From: Neohoeflea coraliihabitans
GTDB taxonomy: Bacteria; Pseudomonadota; Alphaproteobacteria; Rhizobiales; Rhizobiaceae
DNA length: 64,000 nt
Assembly (NCBI RefSeq): GCF_019334345.1
Contig: NZ_JAHWQX010000001.1
Location: 186,001-250,000 of the forward strand
Direction: 5' to 3'
A model generated the notes under the pieces. That model worked only from the letters and a program-made list of their open reading frames with translations. It made no database searches and was not told where the DNA came from. This document shows, piece after piece, positions 25,486 to 35,828 of the stretch. Numbering within the stretch: the first letter of the stretch is position 1; the number at the start of each line of letters is the position of its first letter. The translations under genes were made by a program, and so were the position numbers.

Positions 25486-26661
25486 TCATCGCTCCGGCGA
25501 GACCAGGACGCCGGCCACCGGCAGGCGCGGGCCGTCAGTTGCCCGCTTCATCCGGATGCCGTTGTAGAGCAGCGCCGTCACCCGGTTGCTGGCAACCAGC
25601 AGATGGCAGCCATAGGACGCAATCGCAGCAACCGGAACGACGATCAGAAACTCGGCGACCGGCGGCCAGTCTGTCAGCGCGAAGACGGTTGCGAGCGCCA
25701 TGATGATCGGGTGGTGAAACAGGTAGATGGAAAATGACGCATCCGCCAGCTGGCGCACCCGCAGGCTTGGCCGGTCGCAATAGCGGCGCGCCATTGCAGC
25801 GATGAAACCGGTGATCAGCACGGCGCCGATCAGCCCGGCGAGAATCACCACGCCGTGCGCCCAGATCCGCGCCGGCGTCGCCATGGCGACCACCAGCAGC
25901 ACGGCGCCGCCGATCAGCGCCGCCGCTCCGAGACCCGTATACCGCGCTTTCAGGACCGGGCTGGCAAACAGCGCCGCCCCGAGGAAGAAAAACGGAAAAT
26001 ACTGGATGTAGCCGATCAGCGCCGGCATCTTGTCGCCGCCAAGGGCATACACAAGCGGCAGCACCACGGCGCAGCCAACCGAGATCAAAGCCAGCCCGGC
26101 CAGCGACAGCCATCGATGCGCAAAGGCGAATTCGAAGGCCTGGCGGTACCATCGCACAAAGCGCGCCTGCCCGATCACTGCTGCGCCAAACGCCAATGCG
26201 GCAGAAAAGGCAAGCAGGCTGTACAGGAACCATAAATGCGAGATCCACGGCTCGTCGAAACGCGTCAGCCGCGCGATGAAAGTCGTCCAGAACGCCCCCG
26301 CCGGCAGGCTGCCGGTCAGGCTTTCGAACCAGACCTGAATGAGCATCTGCACCGGAAGAATGGTCAGTGTTGCGGTCAGCAGCGGCAGGCCGAGGCGCAC
26401 CAGTCGTGACATCGCCCAGTCGCGCGCCTCCTGCCGCATCAGCAGCATCAGAGAAAAATACCCGGCGATCACGAAAAAGCCGGGCATGCGGAAGGTGTGC
26501 AGCGTGTCGGCGACGGCAGACATCAGCGGGTCGCGCACCGGCGACGGGATCGCCCAGTCATGATGCAGCGAATAGGTCACGGCTGCATGAAACGGGATGC
26601 CGAGCAGCAAATAGAAGGCTCGTGTGAAATCCCAGAAATGCTCGCGCTGGGCATCTTTCAT
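25486..26661 (-). CDS. Membrane acyltransferase family 3 (OpgC-like)
   Basis: The 391-residue protein begins REHFWDFTRAFYLLLGIPFHAA, with the conserved histidine of acyltransferase-3 proteins, has about ten membrane segments, and carries a late LFHHPIIM motif. The family transfers acyl groups such as succinyl or acetyl to carbohydrates at the inner membrane; OpgC members modify periplasmic glucans. No glucan synthase genes are adjacent, so the acceptor is unknown. The gene follows ilvC on the same strand, but the ilvC terminator lies between them, so it should have its own promoter in 26662-26812. Confidence 0.83.
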   Translation of the reverse strand: MKDAQREHFWDFTRAFYLLLGIPFHAAVTYSLHHDWAIPSPVRDPLMSAVADTLHTFRMPGFFVIAGYFSLMLLMRQEARDWAMSRLVRLGLPLLTATLTILPVQMLIQVWFESLTGSLPAGAFWTTFIARLTRFDEPWISHLWFLYSLLAFSAALAFGAAVIGQARFVRWYRQAFEFAFAHRWLSLAGLALISVGCAVVLPLVYALGGDKMPALIGYIQYFPFFFLGAALFASPVLKARYTGLGAAALIGGAVLLVVAMATPARIWAHGVVILAGLIGAVLITGFIAAMARRYCDRPSLRVRQLADASFSIYLFHHPIIMALATVFALTDWPPVAEFLIVVPVAAIASYGCHLLVASNRVTALLYNGIRMKRATDGPRLPVAGVLVSPER

Positions 26662-26766
26662 GGCATCCGCTCCTCTTCAATCCGCCAGACTTAAGAGAAA
26701 CAGGTTAGGATTTGGCCAAGGAAACCGGAACAATTCGAAACAATCCCGCAATCGGGCATATCCCGC

Positions 26767-26816
26767 GCCGCCGCAGGCGCGCAAAACAGACAACCCGCCG
26801 CCGCAGGCGTGCAAAA
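26767..26816. repeat. Tandem 20-bp repeat with small hairpins
   Basis: GCCGCCGCAGGCGCGCAAAA (26767-26786) and a copy with one change (26797-26816) lie 30 bp apart in the acyltransferase/ilvC gap. Each contains the small inverted repeat CGCC-GCA-GGCG. The second abuts the ilvC terminator. Their role is unknown. Confidence 0.6.
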
Positions 26817-26844
26817 AAAAGACCGCGGAGTCGCCCCCGCGGCC
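26813..26844 (-). terminator. Rho-independent terminator of ilvC
   Basis: On the minus strand GGCCGCGG (26844-26837) pairs with CCGCGGTC (26828-26821) over an eight-base loop and is followed by eight T (26820-26813). It lies 36 bp beyond the ilvC stop. Confidence 0.88.
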
Positions 26845-26879
26845 TTGGATCATTCCAATGTCGCCGTGGCGATCAAAGC

Positions 26880-28632
<1,753 letters not shown>

Positions 28633-28646
28633 GACGATGCTGTACT

Positions 28647-28660
28647 GTACCGTACGGTAC
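28647..28660. promoter_or_regulatory. Perfect 14-bp palindrome, probable TetR operator
   Basis: GTACCGTACGGTAC is a perfect palindrome immediately upstream of the TetR gene start and extends into a longer GTAC-rich stretch (28642-28661). Position and symmetry fit autoregulation by the TetR dimer. Confidence 0.7.
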
Positions 28661-28734
28661 GGCGTCAAGAGCGGACTTTGGCTCTCTGCGAAGCGCGTTG
28701 TTTTTGATAGGAAGGCCTGCGCAAGTGCAAGCGC

Positions 28735-29073
28735 TCAGCGCGGCTCGACCAGCGCCACCCTGTTGCCGTCGGGATCGGACAGCATGCACAATTGACCGAC
28801 ATCGCCCGTCGAAAGAGGTCCGGGCGCCAGGTGCGCTTTCGTCAGGCGCTGACGCAACGCGGCCAGAGCTTCGACGATCAGCGTCAGCGTCCCGCCGCCC
28901 GCCCTCTGCGCATCCTCGAACAGCTGCAGGCCGGCGCTTTCATCGAGATGCCATTCGACAAGACCGGCCATCGGCCGCCGATCCGGCGCACGCTCGAACA
29001 GCTGAGCATACCAGGCTTCGCTGCGCTGAAGATCCGAGCAGTCGAGATGCGCGATCACCTGTTTCAGCTGCAT
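28735..29073 (-). CDS. VOC-family (glyoxalase/bleomycin resistance-like) protein
   Basis: The 112-residue protein has the paired beta-alpha-beta-beta-beta layout of the vicinal oxygen chelate superfamily: VIAHLDCSDLQRSEAWYAQLF at the start and a final LSDPDGNRVALVEPR, a strong family ending with the metal-site region. Members are dioxygenases, isomerases or resistance proteins, and no specific activity can be assigned. The ATG at 29073 begins the homology and lies ten bases after the stop of the lytic transglycosylase gene on the same strand, so the two are probably co-transcribed. Confidence 0.8.
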   Translation of the reverse strand: MQLKQVIAHLDCSDLQRSEAWYAQLFERAPDRRPMAGLVEWHLDESAGLQLFEDAQRAGGGTLTLIVEALAALRQRLTKAHLAPGPLSTGDVGQLCMLSDPDGNRVALVEPR

Positions 29074-29083
29074 CACGTTTCGC

Positions 29084-29656
29084 CTATCTGCCGCATTGTG
29101 CCAACTGGGTGGCATAGCTTTGTGCCAGACTTTCCGCCTTGCGCGCCGCGCGCTGCGCCGTGGCGCTCGGATTGCCGCGCCGGAAGCCGCCATGCCCGTG
29201 ATAATAGTTGAGATACATATTGTAGGTGTCGTTGAGCGCCACGCCGTTGGTCGTATGGCTCAACCGGTGATACCACCCGACGAAATCGATGGCATCGTCG
29301 AAATTGGTGCGCCGCGCCCGCCAGTTGCCGGTCTCGCGCTGGTAGCGCTCCCAGGTGCCGTTCAGCGCCTGCGAATAGCCGAGCGCCGTCGATTTGCGCT
29401 TCCACGGCACGATGCCGAGCAACTTGCGCCGCGGCGGCCGGGCATCGCCGTCAAAACCGGATTCAACGCGGATGGTCGCCAGGAGCACCGCGCGCGGCAC
29501 ACCGTACCGCCGCTCCGCCTTCTGCGCCGAACGCGACCAATTGGTCAAGAAACCGTCGCGCTGGTCAAGAACCGCGCAGACATTGTTGATTTTGCTCGGC
29601 GGCGACGCGCAGCTGGCCAGAACCAGCGCCAGCACCGCCAGGAGAATGATACGCAT
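29084..29656 (-). CDS. Lytic transglycosylase-like lipoprotein (SLT domain)
   Basis: The 190-residue protein starts with a lipoprotein signal peptide ending in the lipobox LASC (Cys16). It then has an SLT-like domain: YGVPRAVLLATIRVESGFD carries the catalytic glutamate typical of soluble lytic transglycosylases, and ALGYSQALNGTWERY supplies the conserved G-Y-x-Q region. It would be anchored in the envelope and cut peptidoglycan glycan strands. It is co-directional with pdxJ upstream (88-bp gap) and the VOC gene ten bases downstream. Confidence 0.85.
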   Translation of the reverse strand: MRIILLAVLALVLASCASPPSKINNVCAVLDQRDGFLTNWSRSAQKAERRYGVPRAVLLATIRVESGFDGDARPPRRKLLGIVPWKRKSTALGYSQALNGTWERYQRETGNWRARRTNFDDAIDFVGWYHRLSHTTNGVALNDTYNMYLNYYHGHGGFRRGNPSATAQRAARKAESLAQSYATQLAQCGR

Positions 29657-29744
29657 GACTAAACCTCTTGCTCCGCAGCAGAGACAATCATGAAAGCTTT
29701 AATTTTCGATAAGTCGGCGCGTTAACCCTGGGTGCCCGGAAACA

Positions 29745-30491
29745 TCAGCTGCCGCAGGCGGCGATGAACCGCCGGACCGTGGCCGCCATGCCGAATTCCA
29801 GCGCATCGGCCGTCAGCCCGTGGCCGATCGAGACTTCGCGCAGATCCGGCAGCGCTTCGGCGAGCGGCGCCAGATTGGCAACCGTCAGGTCATGACCGGC
29901 ATTGATGCCGAGTCCGATTTGCGTGGCGATTTGCGCCGAGGTCTCGAGTTTCTGCAATTCGCGGCGCGCCGCGGCGCGGTCATCATGGGTGGCGCCATAG
30001 GGCCCGGTATAGAACTCGACCCGGTCGGCGCCCGTCGCCTTCGCCGCCGCCAGCGTGACATGGTCGGCATGCGGATCGCAGAACAGCGACACCCGGCAGC
30101 CGCCCTTTTTCAAGCGTGCCACGCTTGTCTCGAGCAGGTCCGAATGCGCGGCAAAATTCCAGCCGTGATCGGAGGTCGCCTGCGCCGGATCATCGGGCAC
30201 CAGCGTCACCTGCTCGGGCTGATGGGTTTCGCAGAGCTCAAGAAAATCCTCGTTCGGATAGCCTTCCATGTTGAACTCGGCCTGCGGAAATTCATCATCG
30301 ATCAAGGCGCGGATCTCCGGCAGATCGGAAAACCGGATATGGCGCTGATCCGGGCGCGGATGCACCGTCAGCCCGTGCGCCCCGGCCGCAAGGGCAATGC
30401 GCCCCAACCCGGTGACGCTCGGCCATGGCAGGTCGCGGCGGTTGCGCAGCATGGCGACGGCATTCAGATTGACGGACAGCGCGGCAGGCAT
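29745..30491 (-). CDS. pdxJ: Pyridoxine 5'-phosphate synthase
   Basis: The 248-residue protein matches PdxJ, which condenses 3-amino-2-oxopropyl phosphate with deoxyxylulose phosphate to pyridoxine phosphate, the final step of de novo vitamin B6 synthesis. Diagnostic regions are [15 protein letters not shown] at the start, [13 protein letters not shown], a central FNMEGYP element with the active-site glutamate, INAGHDLT and the phosphate-binding [12 protein letters not shown] near the end. The start at 30491 directly opens with the family motif. It supplies PLP that the many PLP enzymes in this window use, although no regulatory link is visible. Confidence 0.96.
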   Translation of the reverse strand: MPAALSVNLNAVAMLRNRRDLPWPSVTGLGRIALAAGAHGLTVHPRPDQRHIRFSDLPEIRALIDDEFPQAEFNMEGYPNEDFLELCETHQPEQVTLVPDDPAQATSDHGWNFAAHSDLLETSVARLKKGGCRVSLFCDPHADHVTLAAAKATGADRVEFYTGPYGATHDDRAAARRELQKLETSAQIATQIGLGINAGHDLTVANLAPLAEALPDLREVSIGHGLTADALEFGMAATVRRFIAACGS

Positions 30492-30593
30492 GGCGAAAAA
30501 TCCTTCGATGTGCCCGGAGACTGCATCATCTGACAGGGCGTGCCGGGGACGTGCACCGGTCCTGGTCTGCAGCCGGGCTGTTGATGCTCAAGA

Positions 30594-30887
30594 TCAGAAA
30601 CGTGAGCGTTTCGGCCCTGCACCGCGGCGGATGCGGCTTGAAAATTCCGCCAGTTCCGCATCATAGGCTTTGATCCGCCGGCGGCGCCGGCGACGACCGA
30701 TCGCGGCGGCCCACCATAGCACGATTGCCGCCAGCACTGTACCCGCAAGGATCAGGGGCATCGCCCATTTCTCGAGCGTGTCGCCCGTCAAATGGCGAAA
30801 CATCCTCTCGAGATCAACGGCATGTGCCGGACCGTGCATCGCCATCAGAATGATCGGGCTCATTGCGGCCGTGGCCAGGGTTTTCAT
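30594..30887 (-). CDS. Small membrane protein of unknown function
   Basis: This 97-residue protein has an N-terminal signal-like segment (MKTLATAAMSPIILMAMHGPAHA), a short periplasmic helix, one clear transmembrane segment (WAMPLILAGTVLAAIVLWWAAAIG) and a cytoplasmic tail that begins with a block of arginines (GRRRRRRR), an obvious positive-inside anchor. I recognise no family. It precedes pdxJ on the same strand by 102 bp. Coding status rests on composition and the plausible topology only. Confidence 0.5.
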   Translation of the reverse strand: MKTLATAAMSPIILMAMHGPAHAVDLERMFRHLTGDTLEKWAMPLILAGTVLAAIVLWWAAAIGRRRRRRRIKAYDAELAEFSSRIRRGAGPKRSRF

Positions 30888-31014
30888 ATCGTCTCCCGAA
30901 ACATTGTCCTGTTCTAGGATCTCGACCCTAGCAGCGGCCCGTTAATGTCCGGTTGCTGCCAGAGCGTTGCCGCAACCGCCTTGCCAGCCGCAACCACGCG
31001 AGTAATCTGGCCCG

Positions 31015-31965
31015 ATGACCGCTGATGCTCTTACCAGGGACCGCCGCCCCGTCCATCTACGCCGCTCCTGGCTCTTCCTGCCTGGAGCCGACCGGCAGGA
31101 TCTGTCCGCCGCTGCCACCTGCGGCGCCGACGTGCTGATTCAGGAATTCGAGGACTTCACCGTTCCCGAACGGCGCCGCGAAGCGCGTCAGCTTTGCGAG
31201 GAGATTTTTACCGCCTGGCGAAGCGCCGGCCGGCTCGCTGCGGCCCGCATCAACCCCCTCGAAAGCGCGGATGGCCCCCAGGATCTCCGCGCCGTCATGG
31301 CCGGACGCCCGGACATCGTGCTCTTGCCGAAATGCGACCGCGCCGCGCAGGTCGCGCGTCTCGATGGCGCCATCGAGGCGCTGGAGAAACAGCTCGATCT
31401 GCCGCGCGGCCGCATCGAGATCGTGCCCAATATCGAGAGTGCCCGCGGCCTGGTGGCGGCCGCGGACATCGCCACCGCCAGCCCGCGTGTGACGGCCCTC
31501 TTGCTCGCCTCCGAAGACATGGCCGCCGATCTCGATGCCGAGCGCAACCCGGGCGGATCCGAGCTCGACTATGTGCGCCAGCGTTTTCGCCTCGAATGCG
31601 CCGCCGCCGGGGTCACCGCGATTGACTGTCCCTACACATTCGCCGACATCGAAGGTCTGCGCCGTGAAACCCGCCAGGCCCGGCAATGGGGTTTCAAGGC
31701 AAAAAGCCTGGTGACGCCGGCGCATGCCAGTGTCATCAACGAGGAACTGACGCCTGACCGGCGCAGCATCGAAAAGGCGCGCCGGGTTCTGACGGCCTTT
31801 GACGCCGCCCGCATTGGCGGTGCCGAGCGCGCCAGCGTTGACGGTCACGCCGTCGAATTGCCCACCGCCAATGCCGCCCGCAGGCTGATTGCCCGCGCCA
31901 ACGCGTTCGATGCCTGGGACAGCCGCTTCAGCGCACCACCGTCAGACGCTCCGAAGCGCGGGTGA
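31015..31965 (+). CDS. HpcH/HpaI-family aldolase/citrate lyase beta-subunit-like (CitE-like) protein
   Basis: The 316-residue protein resembles CitE-like enzymes: RRSWLFLPGADRQDL at the start, EFEDFTVPERR, VLLPKCDRAAQV, EIVPNIESARGLV with the metal-binding glutamate, and LLLASEDMAADL. The family cleaves or condenses acyl-CoA thioesters such as malyl-CoA or citramalyl-CoA using Mg2+. No citrate lyase alpha or gamma subunit genes are nearby, so a stand-alone lyase or thioesterase role is more likely than citrate lyase. Its 3' end overlaps the convergent helicase gene by 38 bp. Confidence 0.85.
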   Translation: MTADALTRDRRPVHLRRSWLFLPGADRQDLSAAATCGADVLIQEFEDFTVPERRREARQLCEEIFTAWRSAGRLAAARINPLESADGPQDLRAVMAGRPDIVLLPKCDRAAQVARLDGAIEALEKQLDLPRGRIEIVPNIESARGLVAAADIATASPRVTALLLASEDMAADLDAERNPGGSELDYVRQRFRLECAAAGVTAIDCPYTFADIEGLRRETRQARQWGFKAKSLVTPAHASVINEELTPDRRSIEKARRVLTAFDAARIGGAERASVDGHAVELPTANAARRLIARANAFDAWDSRFSAPPSDAPKRG

Positions 31966-33055
31966 TCGCCGTATACAGCCAGCGTTCGCGGTTGTCGCGA
32001 AACGCCCAGCTTTCGTCAAAGACCACGACATTGTTCCACTGCGAGCCCTGCGCCTTGTGCACGGTCAGCGCATAGCCGAAATCGAAGTCGTCATAGCGCT
32101 TCTTGGTCGTCCAGGGCACTTCCGCCTCCGGTGTCTCGAAGGCCGCCTTGAGCAATTTGATCTTGGCGGCGCCGCGATCCATATCGTCATCCTCGGGCTT
32201 GACCAGGAGATTGATGCCCGGTTTGACCGTCTCCTTCGAAGAGGTCATCACCTGCCACAGCGACCCGTTGAGCAGCCCCTTCGCCGGATCATTGCGCAGG
32301 CACACCAGCTTGTCCCCCGACTGCGGGAACATCTGCGAAAAACCCTTCAACTCGCGCAGGCGCTGATTGTAGCGCCGCCGCGTCCGGTTGGTGCCCACCA
32401 GCACCTGATCCGCATCGAGCACCAGCTCCTGCGTCACCGCGCGCTTGTCGATCACCTGGGCGCTGCCATAGTCGCCATGCGCGATCTGCCGGCCTTCGCG
32501 TACCTGCATCGCCAGATCGATGATCGGATTGTCACGCGCTTGCCGGTGGATCTCGGTCAACAGACAATCCGGCTCATGCTCGGTGAAAAAACCGCCGCCG
32601 GAAATCGGCGGCAACTGGCCGGGGTCGCCAAGCACCAGCACCGGCGTTCCAAAACTCAAGAGATCGCGCCCAAGCGCCTCGTCAACCATCGAGCACTCGT
32701 CGATGACGATCAGCGCCGCCTTGGCGAGCGGGCTTTGCCGGTTGATCGAAAACATCGGCGACACGGTCGTGCGTCCGGTTTCCTCGTCCTCCACGGCCTC
32801 CTCGCCGCGCGGCCGGTAGATCAGCGAATGAATGGTCTTGGCGTTCGACGCCCCGCGCGCTCTGAGCACCTGCGCCGCCTTGCCGGTGAACGCGGCAAAC
32901 AGCACGTCGCCATCGACATGTTCGGCGAAATGGCGCGCCAGCGTCGTCTTGCCGGTGCCGGCATAGCCGAACAGCCGGAACAGCGGACTGCGCCCTTCCT
33001 TCAGCCAGCGCGACACCGCCTTCAGCGCTTCATCCTGTTGCGGAGAGAACTTCAT
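31928..33055 (-). CDS. ATP-dependent DNA helicase of the RecD/Dda type
   Basis: The 375-residue protein has superfamily 1B helicase motifs: Walker A in FGYAGTGKTTLARHFA (about 29-44), motif II in IVIDECSMVDE, motif III in VLGDPGQLPPI, and the C-terminal motif VHKAQGSQWNNVVVFDES followed by YTAITRASERL. That is the compact organisation of phage T4 Dda and short RecD2-like enzymes, without the long N-terminal domain of RecD. It would unwind DNA 5' to 3'. It lies 85 bp downstream of ilvH on the same strand; whether it belongs to that transcript is unclear. Confidence 0.9.
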   Translation of the reverse strand: MKFSPQQDEALKAVSRWLKEGRSPLFRLFGYAGTGKTTLARHFAEHVDGDVLFAAFTGKAAQVLRARGASNAKTIHSLIYRPRGEEAVEDEETGRTTVSPMFSINRQSPLAKAALIVIDECSMVDEALGRDLLSFGTPVLVLGDPGQLPPISGGGFFTEHEPDCLLTEIHRQARDNPIIDLAMQVREGRQIAHGDYGSAQVIDKRAVTQELVLDADQVLVGTNRTRRRYNQRLRELKGFSQMFPQSGDKLVCLRNDPAKGLLNGSLWQVMTSSKETVKPGINLLVKPEDDDMDRGAAKIKLLKAAFETPEAEVPWTTKKRYDDFDFGYALTVHKAQGSQWNNVVVFDESWAFRDNRERWLYTAITRASERLTVVR

Positions 33056-33140
33056 CCGCCTCCCCTGCCAGCATTCGCTGATTCCCGCAACGCTCCGCCG
33101 CCAAGCTGCCGCAGTTTTCCCGCCGCGATCACGCCTGCGG

Positions 33141-33713
33141 CTATATCCCTTCCGGGCCGCGATTCATTGCCGCCACGCCGGTGCGGCAGATCTCGACCAG
33201 CCCGAGAGGCCGCATGATGGCGATGAACTGCTCGATTTTCGAGACGCGACCGGTGATCTCGAAGATGAAATGCTCGGTGTTGGCGTCGATCACCTGGGCG
33301 CGGAACGCATCGGCCAGGCGCAAGGCCTCGACCCGGTCGTCGCCATTGCCGCGCACCTTGACCAGCGCCAGTTCGCGCTCGATCGCCTTTTCATGCCCCA
33401 GAGCCCGTGCGCGCTGCGACAGATCGACGACACTGCGCACCGGCACGATGCGTTCGAGCTGCGATTTGATCTGCTCAAGCACATGCGGCGTGCCCTTGGT
33501 GACGATGGTGATGCGCGACAGATGCGCCTCGTGCTCGGTTTCCGAGACCGTCAGGCTCTCGATATTGTAACCGCGCCCGGAAAACAGGCCGATCACCCGG
33601 GCCAAAACCCCCGGCTCGTTGTCGACAAGCACCGACAGGGTTCGCGTTTCAGGATGTTCGGTTTCCTTGGCGATGAAATAGGCCGAACCGGTGGGCTGGT
33701 GCTGGGCGTTCAT
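33141..33713 (-). CDS. ilvH: Acetolactate synthase small (regulatory) subunit
   Basis: The 190-residue protein begins its core with TRTLSVLVDNEPGVLARVIGLFSGRGYNIESLTV, the N-terminal ACT domain that binds valine for feedback inhibition, and continues with the IvlN/IlvH C-terminal domain (residues about 90-175). It activates and regulates the large subunit encoded 24 bp upstream. The two genes form the attenuated ilvIH operon on the minus strand. The symbol ilvN is equally used for this gene in alphaproteobacteria. Confidence 0.96.
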   Translation of the reverse strand: MNAQHQPTGSAYFIAKETEHPETRTLSVLVDNEPGVLARVIGLFSGRGYNIESLTVSETEHEAHLSRITIVTKGTPHVLEQIKSQLERIVPVRSVVDLSQRARALGHEKAIERELALVKVRGNGDDRVEALRLADAFRAQVIDANTEHFIFEITGRVSKIEQFIAIMRPLGLVEICRTGVAAMNRGPEGI

Positions 33714-33737
33714 GATCGTGTTCCTGTCAGTTGCAGC

Positions 33738-35513
33738 TCAGACGAGCTGGCGGCCTTTCGCGTCGATGGCGGTGGCGACGACCTCGTCGGTGGCTTCGTC
33801 GGGCAGCAGCATTTCATTGTGCGCCTTGCCGGACGGGATCATCGGGAAGCAGTTGGCCAGCGCCGCCACGCGGCAGTCAAAGACGAACGGCTTGTCGCTT
33901 TCGATCATCCGCGCGATCGACGCATCAAGATCACCAGGCTTGTCGCAGCGCAATCCCTCGGCGCCATAAGCTTCCGCCAGCTTCACGAAATCAGGCAGGG
34001 ATTCCGTGTAGGAATGCGACAGGCGGTTGCCGTGCAGCAATTGCTGCCACTGGCGCACCATCCCCATATACTGGTTGTTGAGGATGAAGATCTTCACCGG
34101 CAGCTCATACTGGACGGCACAGGACAGTTCCTGGATGCACATCTGGATCGAGGCATCGCCGGCGATATCGATGACAAGACTGTCACGATGCGCCGCCTGC
34201 ACGCCGATCGCCGCCGGGAACCCGTAGCCCATGGTGCCGAGACCGCCGGATGTCATCCAGCGGTTCGGTTCCTCGAAGCCGTAGAACTGCGCCGCCCACA
34301 TCTGATGCTGACCGACCTCGGTGGTGATGTAGGTGTCACGGTCTTTCGTCGCCTCGTACAGCCGCTGGATGGCATGTTGCGGCATGATGACATCGGCATT
34401 GGCCGTATAGGCCAGCGAGTTGCGCGAGCGCCAGCCGGAGATCGCCTTCCACCACGGATCGAGCCGCGCCCGATCGGTGTGCGAGGAGGCGCGCCACAAG
34501 CGCACCATGTCTTCCAGCACATGCCCGACATCGCCGAGGATGGGGATATCGACGCGCACATTCTTGTTGATCGACGAGGGATCGATATCGATGTGGATCT
34601 TCTTGGAATTTGGCGAGAAGGCATCGATCCGGCCGGTGATGCGGTCATCGAAACGGGCGCCGATACACACCATGACGTCGCAATCATGCATCGCCATATT
34701 GGCTTCATAGGTCCCGTGCATGCCGAGCATGCCCAGCCAGTTCTTGCCGGAAGCCGGATAGGCGCCCAGCCCCATCAGTGTCGAGGTGATCGGGAAACCC
34801 GACAACTCGACCAGTTCGCGCAACAGGTGGCTGGCCTCGGTGCCGGAATTGATCACGCCGCCGCCCGAATAGATCACCGGCCGTTCCGCCGTCGCCATCA
34901 ATTCGATGGCGGCACGGATCTTGTCGAGATCGCCCTGCACCTTCGGCGCGTAGCCGCTGTGCCGTCCGACAGGTGGCGGCGGCGTGTAAAGGCCCGTCGC
35001 GAACTGGACGTCCTTCGGAATATCGACAACCACCGGGCCAGGACGCCCGGACGTCGCGATCTTGAAAGCTTCGTGAATCACAGCTGACAGCTGATTGACA
35101 TCGCGCACCAGCCAGTTGTGCTTTGTACAGGGCCGCGTGATGCCGACCGTATCGCATTCCTGGAACGCATCCGAGCCGATCAGGCTGGTCGGCACCTGGC
35201 CGGTGATGCACACCAGCGGAATGGAATCCATCAGCGCATCCTGCAGCGCGGTGACGACATTTGTCGCCCCCGGCCCCGACGTGACAAGCACGACGCCGGC
35301 CTTGCCGGTCGAACGGGCATAACCCTCAGCCATGTGGCCGGCACCCTGCTCGTGGCGCACGAGAATATGCTCCACCTCGTCCTGCTGGTGCAATTCGTCG
35401 TAGATCGGCAGAACCGCTCCGCCCGGATATCCGAAAATGTGCTCAACGCCATTGTCCACCAATGCGCGCAGAACCATCTCGGCGCCTGTCATCTCCATGC
35501 TTGTGCCAGCCAT
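33738..35513 (-). CDS. ilvI: Acetolactate synthase large (catalytic) subunit
   Basis: The 591-residue protein is a complete biosynthetic acetolactate synthase catalysing the first common step of valine, leucine and isoleucine formation. It has the ThDP-activating glutamate in VRHEQGAGHMAEGYARSTGK, the FAD/herbicide-site region, and the ThDP-Mg motif IAGDASIQMCIQELSCAVQYELPVK ending in NN (ILNNQYMGM). It is followed by ilvH. Upstream, a leader peptide with Ile-Leu-Val-Val codons and a terminator at 35588-35611 indicate control by ribosome-mediated attenuation. It could also be called ilvB. Confidence 0.97.
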   Translation of the reverse strand: MAGTSMEMTGAEMVLRALVDNGVEHIFGYPGGAVLPIYDELHQQDEVEHILVRHEQGAGHMAEGYARSTGKAGVVLVTSGPGATNVVTALQDALMDSIPLVCITGQVPTSLIGSDAFQECDTVGITRPCTKHNWLVRDVNQLSAVIHEAFKIATSGRPGPVVVDIPKDVQFATGLYTPPPPVGRHSGYAPKVQGDLDKIRAAIELMATAERPVIYSGGGVINSGTEASHLLRELVELSGFPITSTLMGLGAYPASGKNWLGMLGMHGTYEANMAMHDCDVMVCIGARFDDRITGRIDAFSPNSKKIHIDIDPSSINKNVRVDIPILGDVGHVLEDMVRLWRASSHTDRARLDPWWKAISGWRSRNSLAYTANADVIMPQHAIQRLYEATKDRDTYITTEVGQHQMWAAQFYGFEEPNRWMTSGGLGTMGYGFPAAIGVQAAHRDSLVIDIAGDASIQMCIQELSCAVQYELPVKIFILNNQYMGMVRQWQQLLHGNRLSHSYTESLPDFVKLAEAYGAEGLRCDKPGDLDASIARMIESDKPFVFDCRVAALANCFPMIPSGKAHNEMLLPDEATDEVVATAIDAKGRQLV

Positions 35514-35587
35514 TGTCTTCGTCCCGTCTTTCGCTGTCCCGACCCTGCGGCCGCCTTGGTCCCGTCATCCGGCACCTGATAAACCAT

Positions 35588-35611
35588 AAAAAAAGGCCCC
35601 TTTCGGAGCCT
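35588..35611 (-). terminator. Attenuator terminator of the ilvIH leader
   Basis: On the minus strand AGGCTCC pairs with GGGGCCT around a GAAA tetraloop (one G-U pair) and is followed by seven T (35594-35588). It lies about 75 bp before the ilvI start and after the leader peptide, so it can only stop transcription into ilvIH. Upstream, CGCGCATGGG (35665-35656) and CCCATGCGCG (35626-35617) are perfect ten-base complements that can form the competing leader structure. Confidence 0.85.
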
Positions 35612-35642
35612 GTATTCGCGCATGGGTGCTTCCGCCGGGCCG

Positions 35643-35699
35643 CTACGCCGCCCTGCCCATGCGCGTTCCTACTACGAGAATGGTGTTGCCAGTCATCAT
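35643..35699 (-). CDS. ilvIH leader peptide
   Basis: This is an 18-codon frame encoding [18 protein letters not shown], too short for ordinary gene calling. An AGGA ribosome-binding site lies seven bases before the first ATG. The consecutive codons Ile, Leu, Val, Val (35681-35670) are the three amino acids whose charged tRNAs report on the product of the operon. The following sequence CGCGCATGGG lies within the last codons and pairs with CCCATGCGCG downstream, so a ribosome stalled on ILVV would change leader folding and prevent the terminator. The peptide itself should have no function. Confidence 0.85.
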   Translation of the reverse strand: MMTGNTILVVGTRMGRAA

Positions 35700-35828
35700 A
35701 TGCCTGTCCTAGCGGCAGATCGGCGCGCGGTCAATCCGCAAATATCGCCAACAGGCCGTCACGCCGGGTTGCCTCTGCATGGCCTGCGGCGGATGGACGC
35801 CGGCGCGCCCCGCCTGTATGCCGGACCA

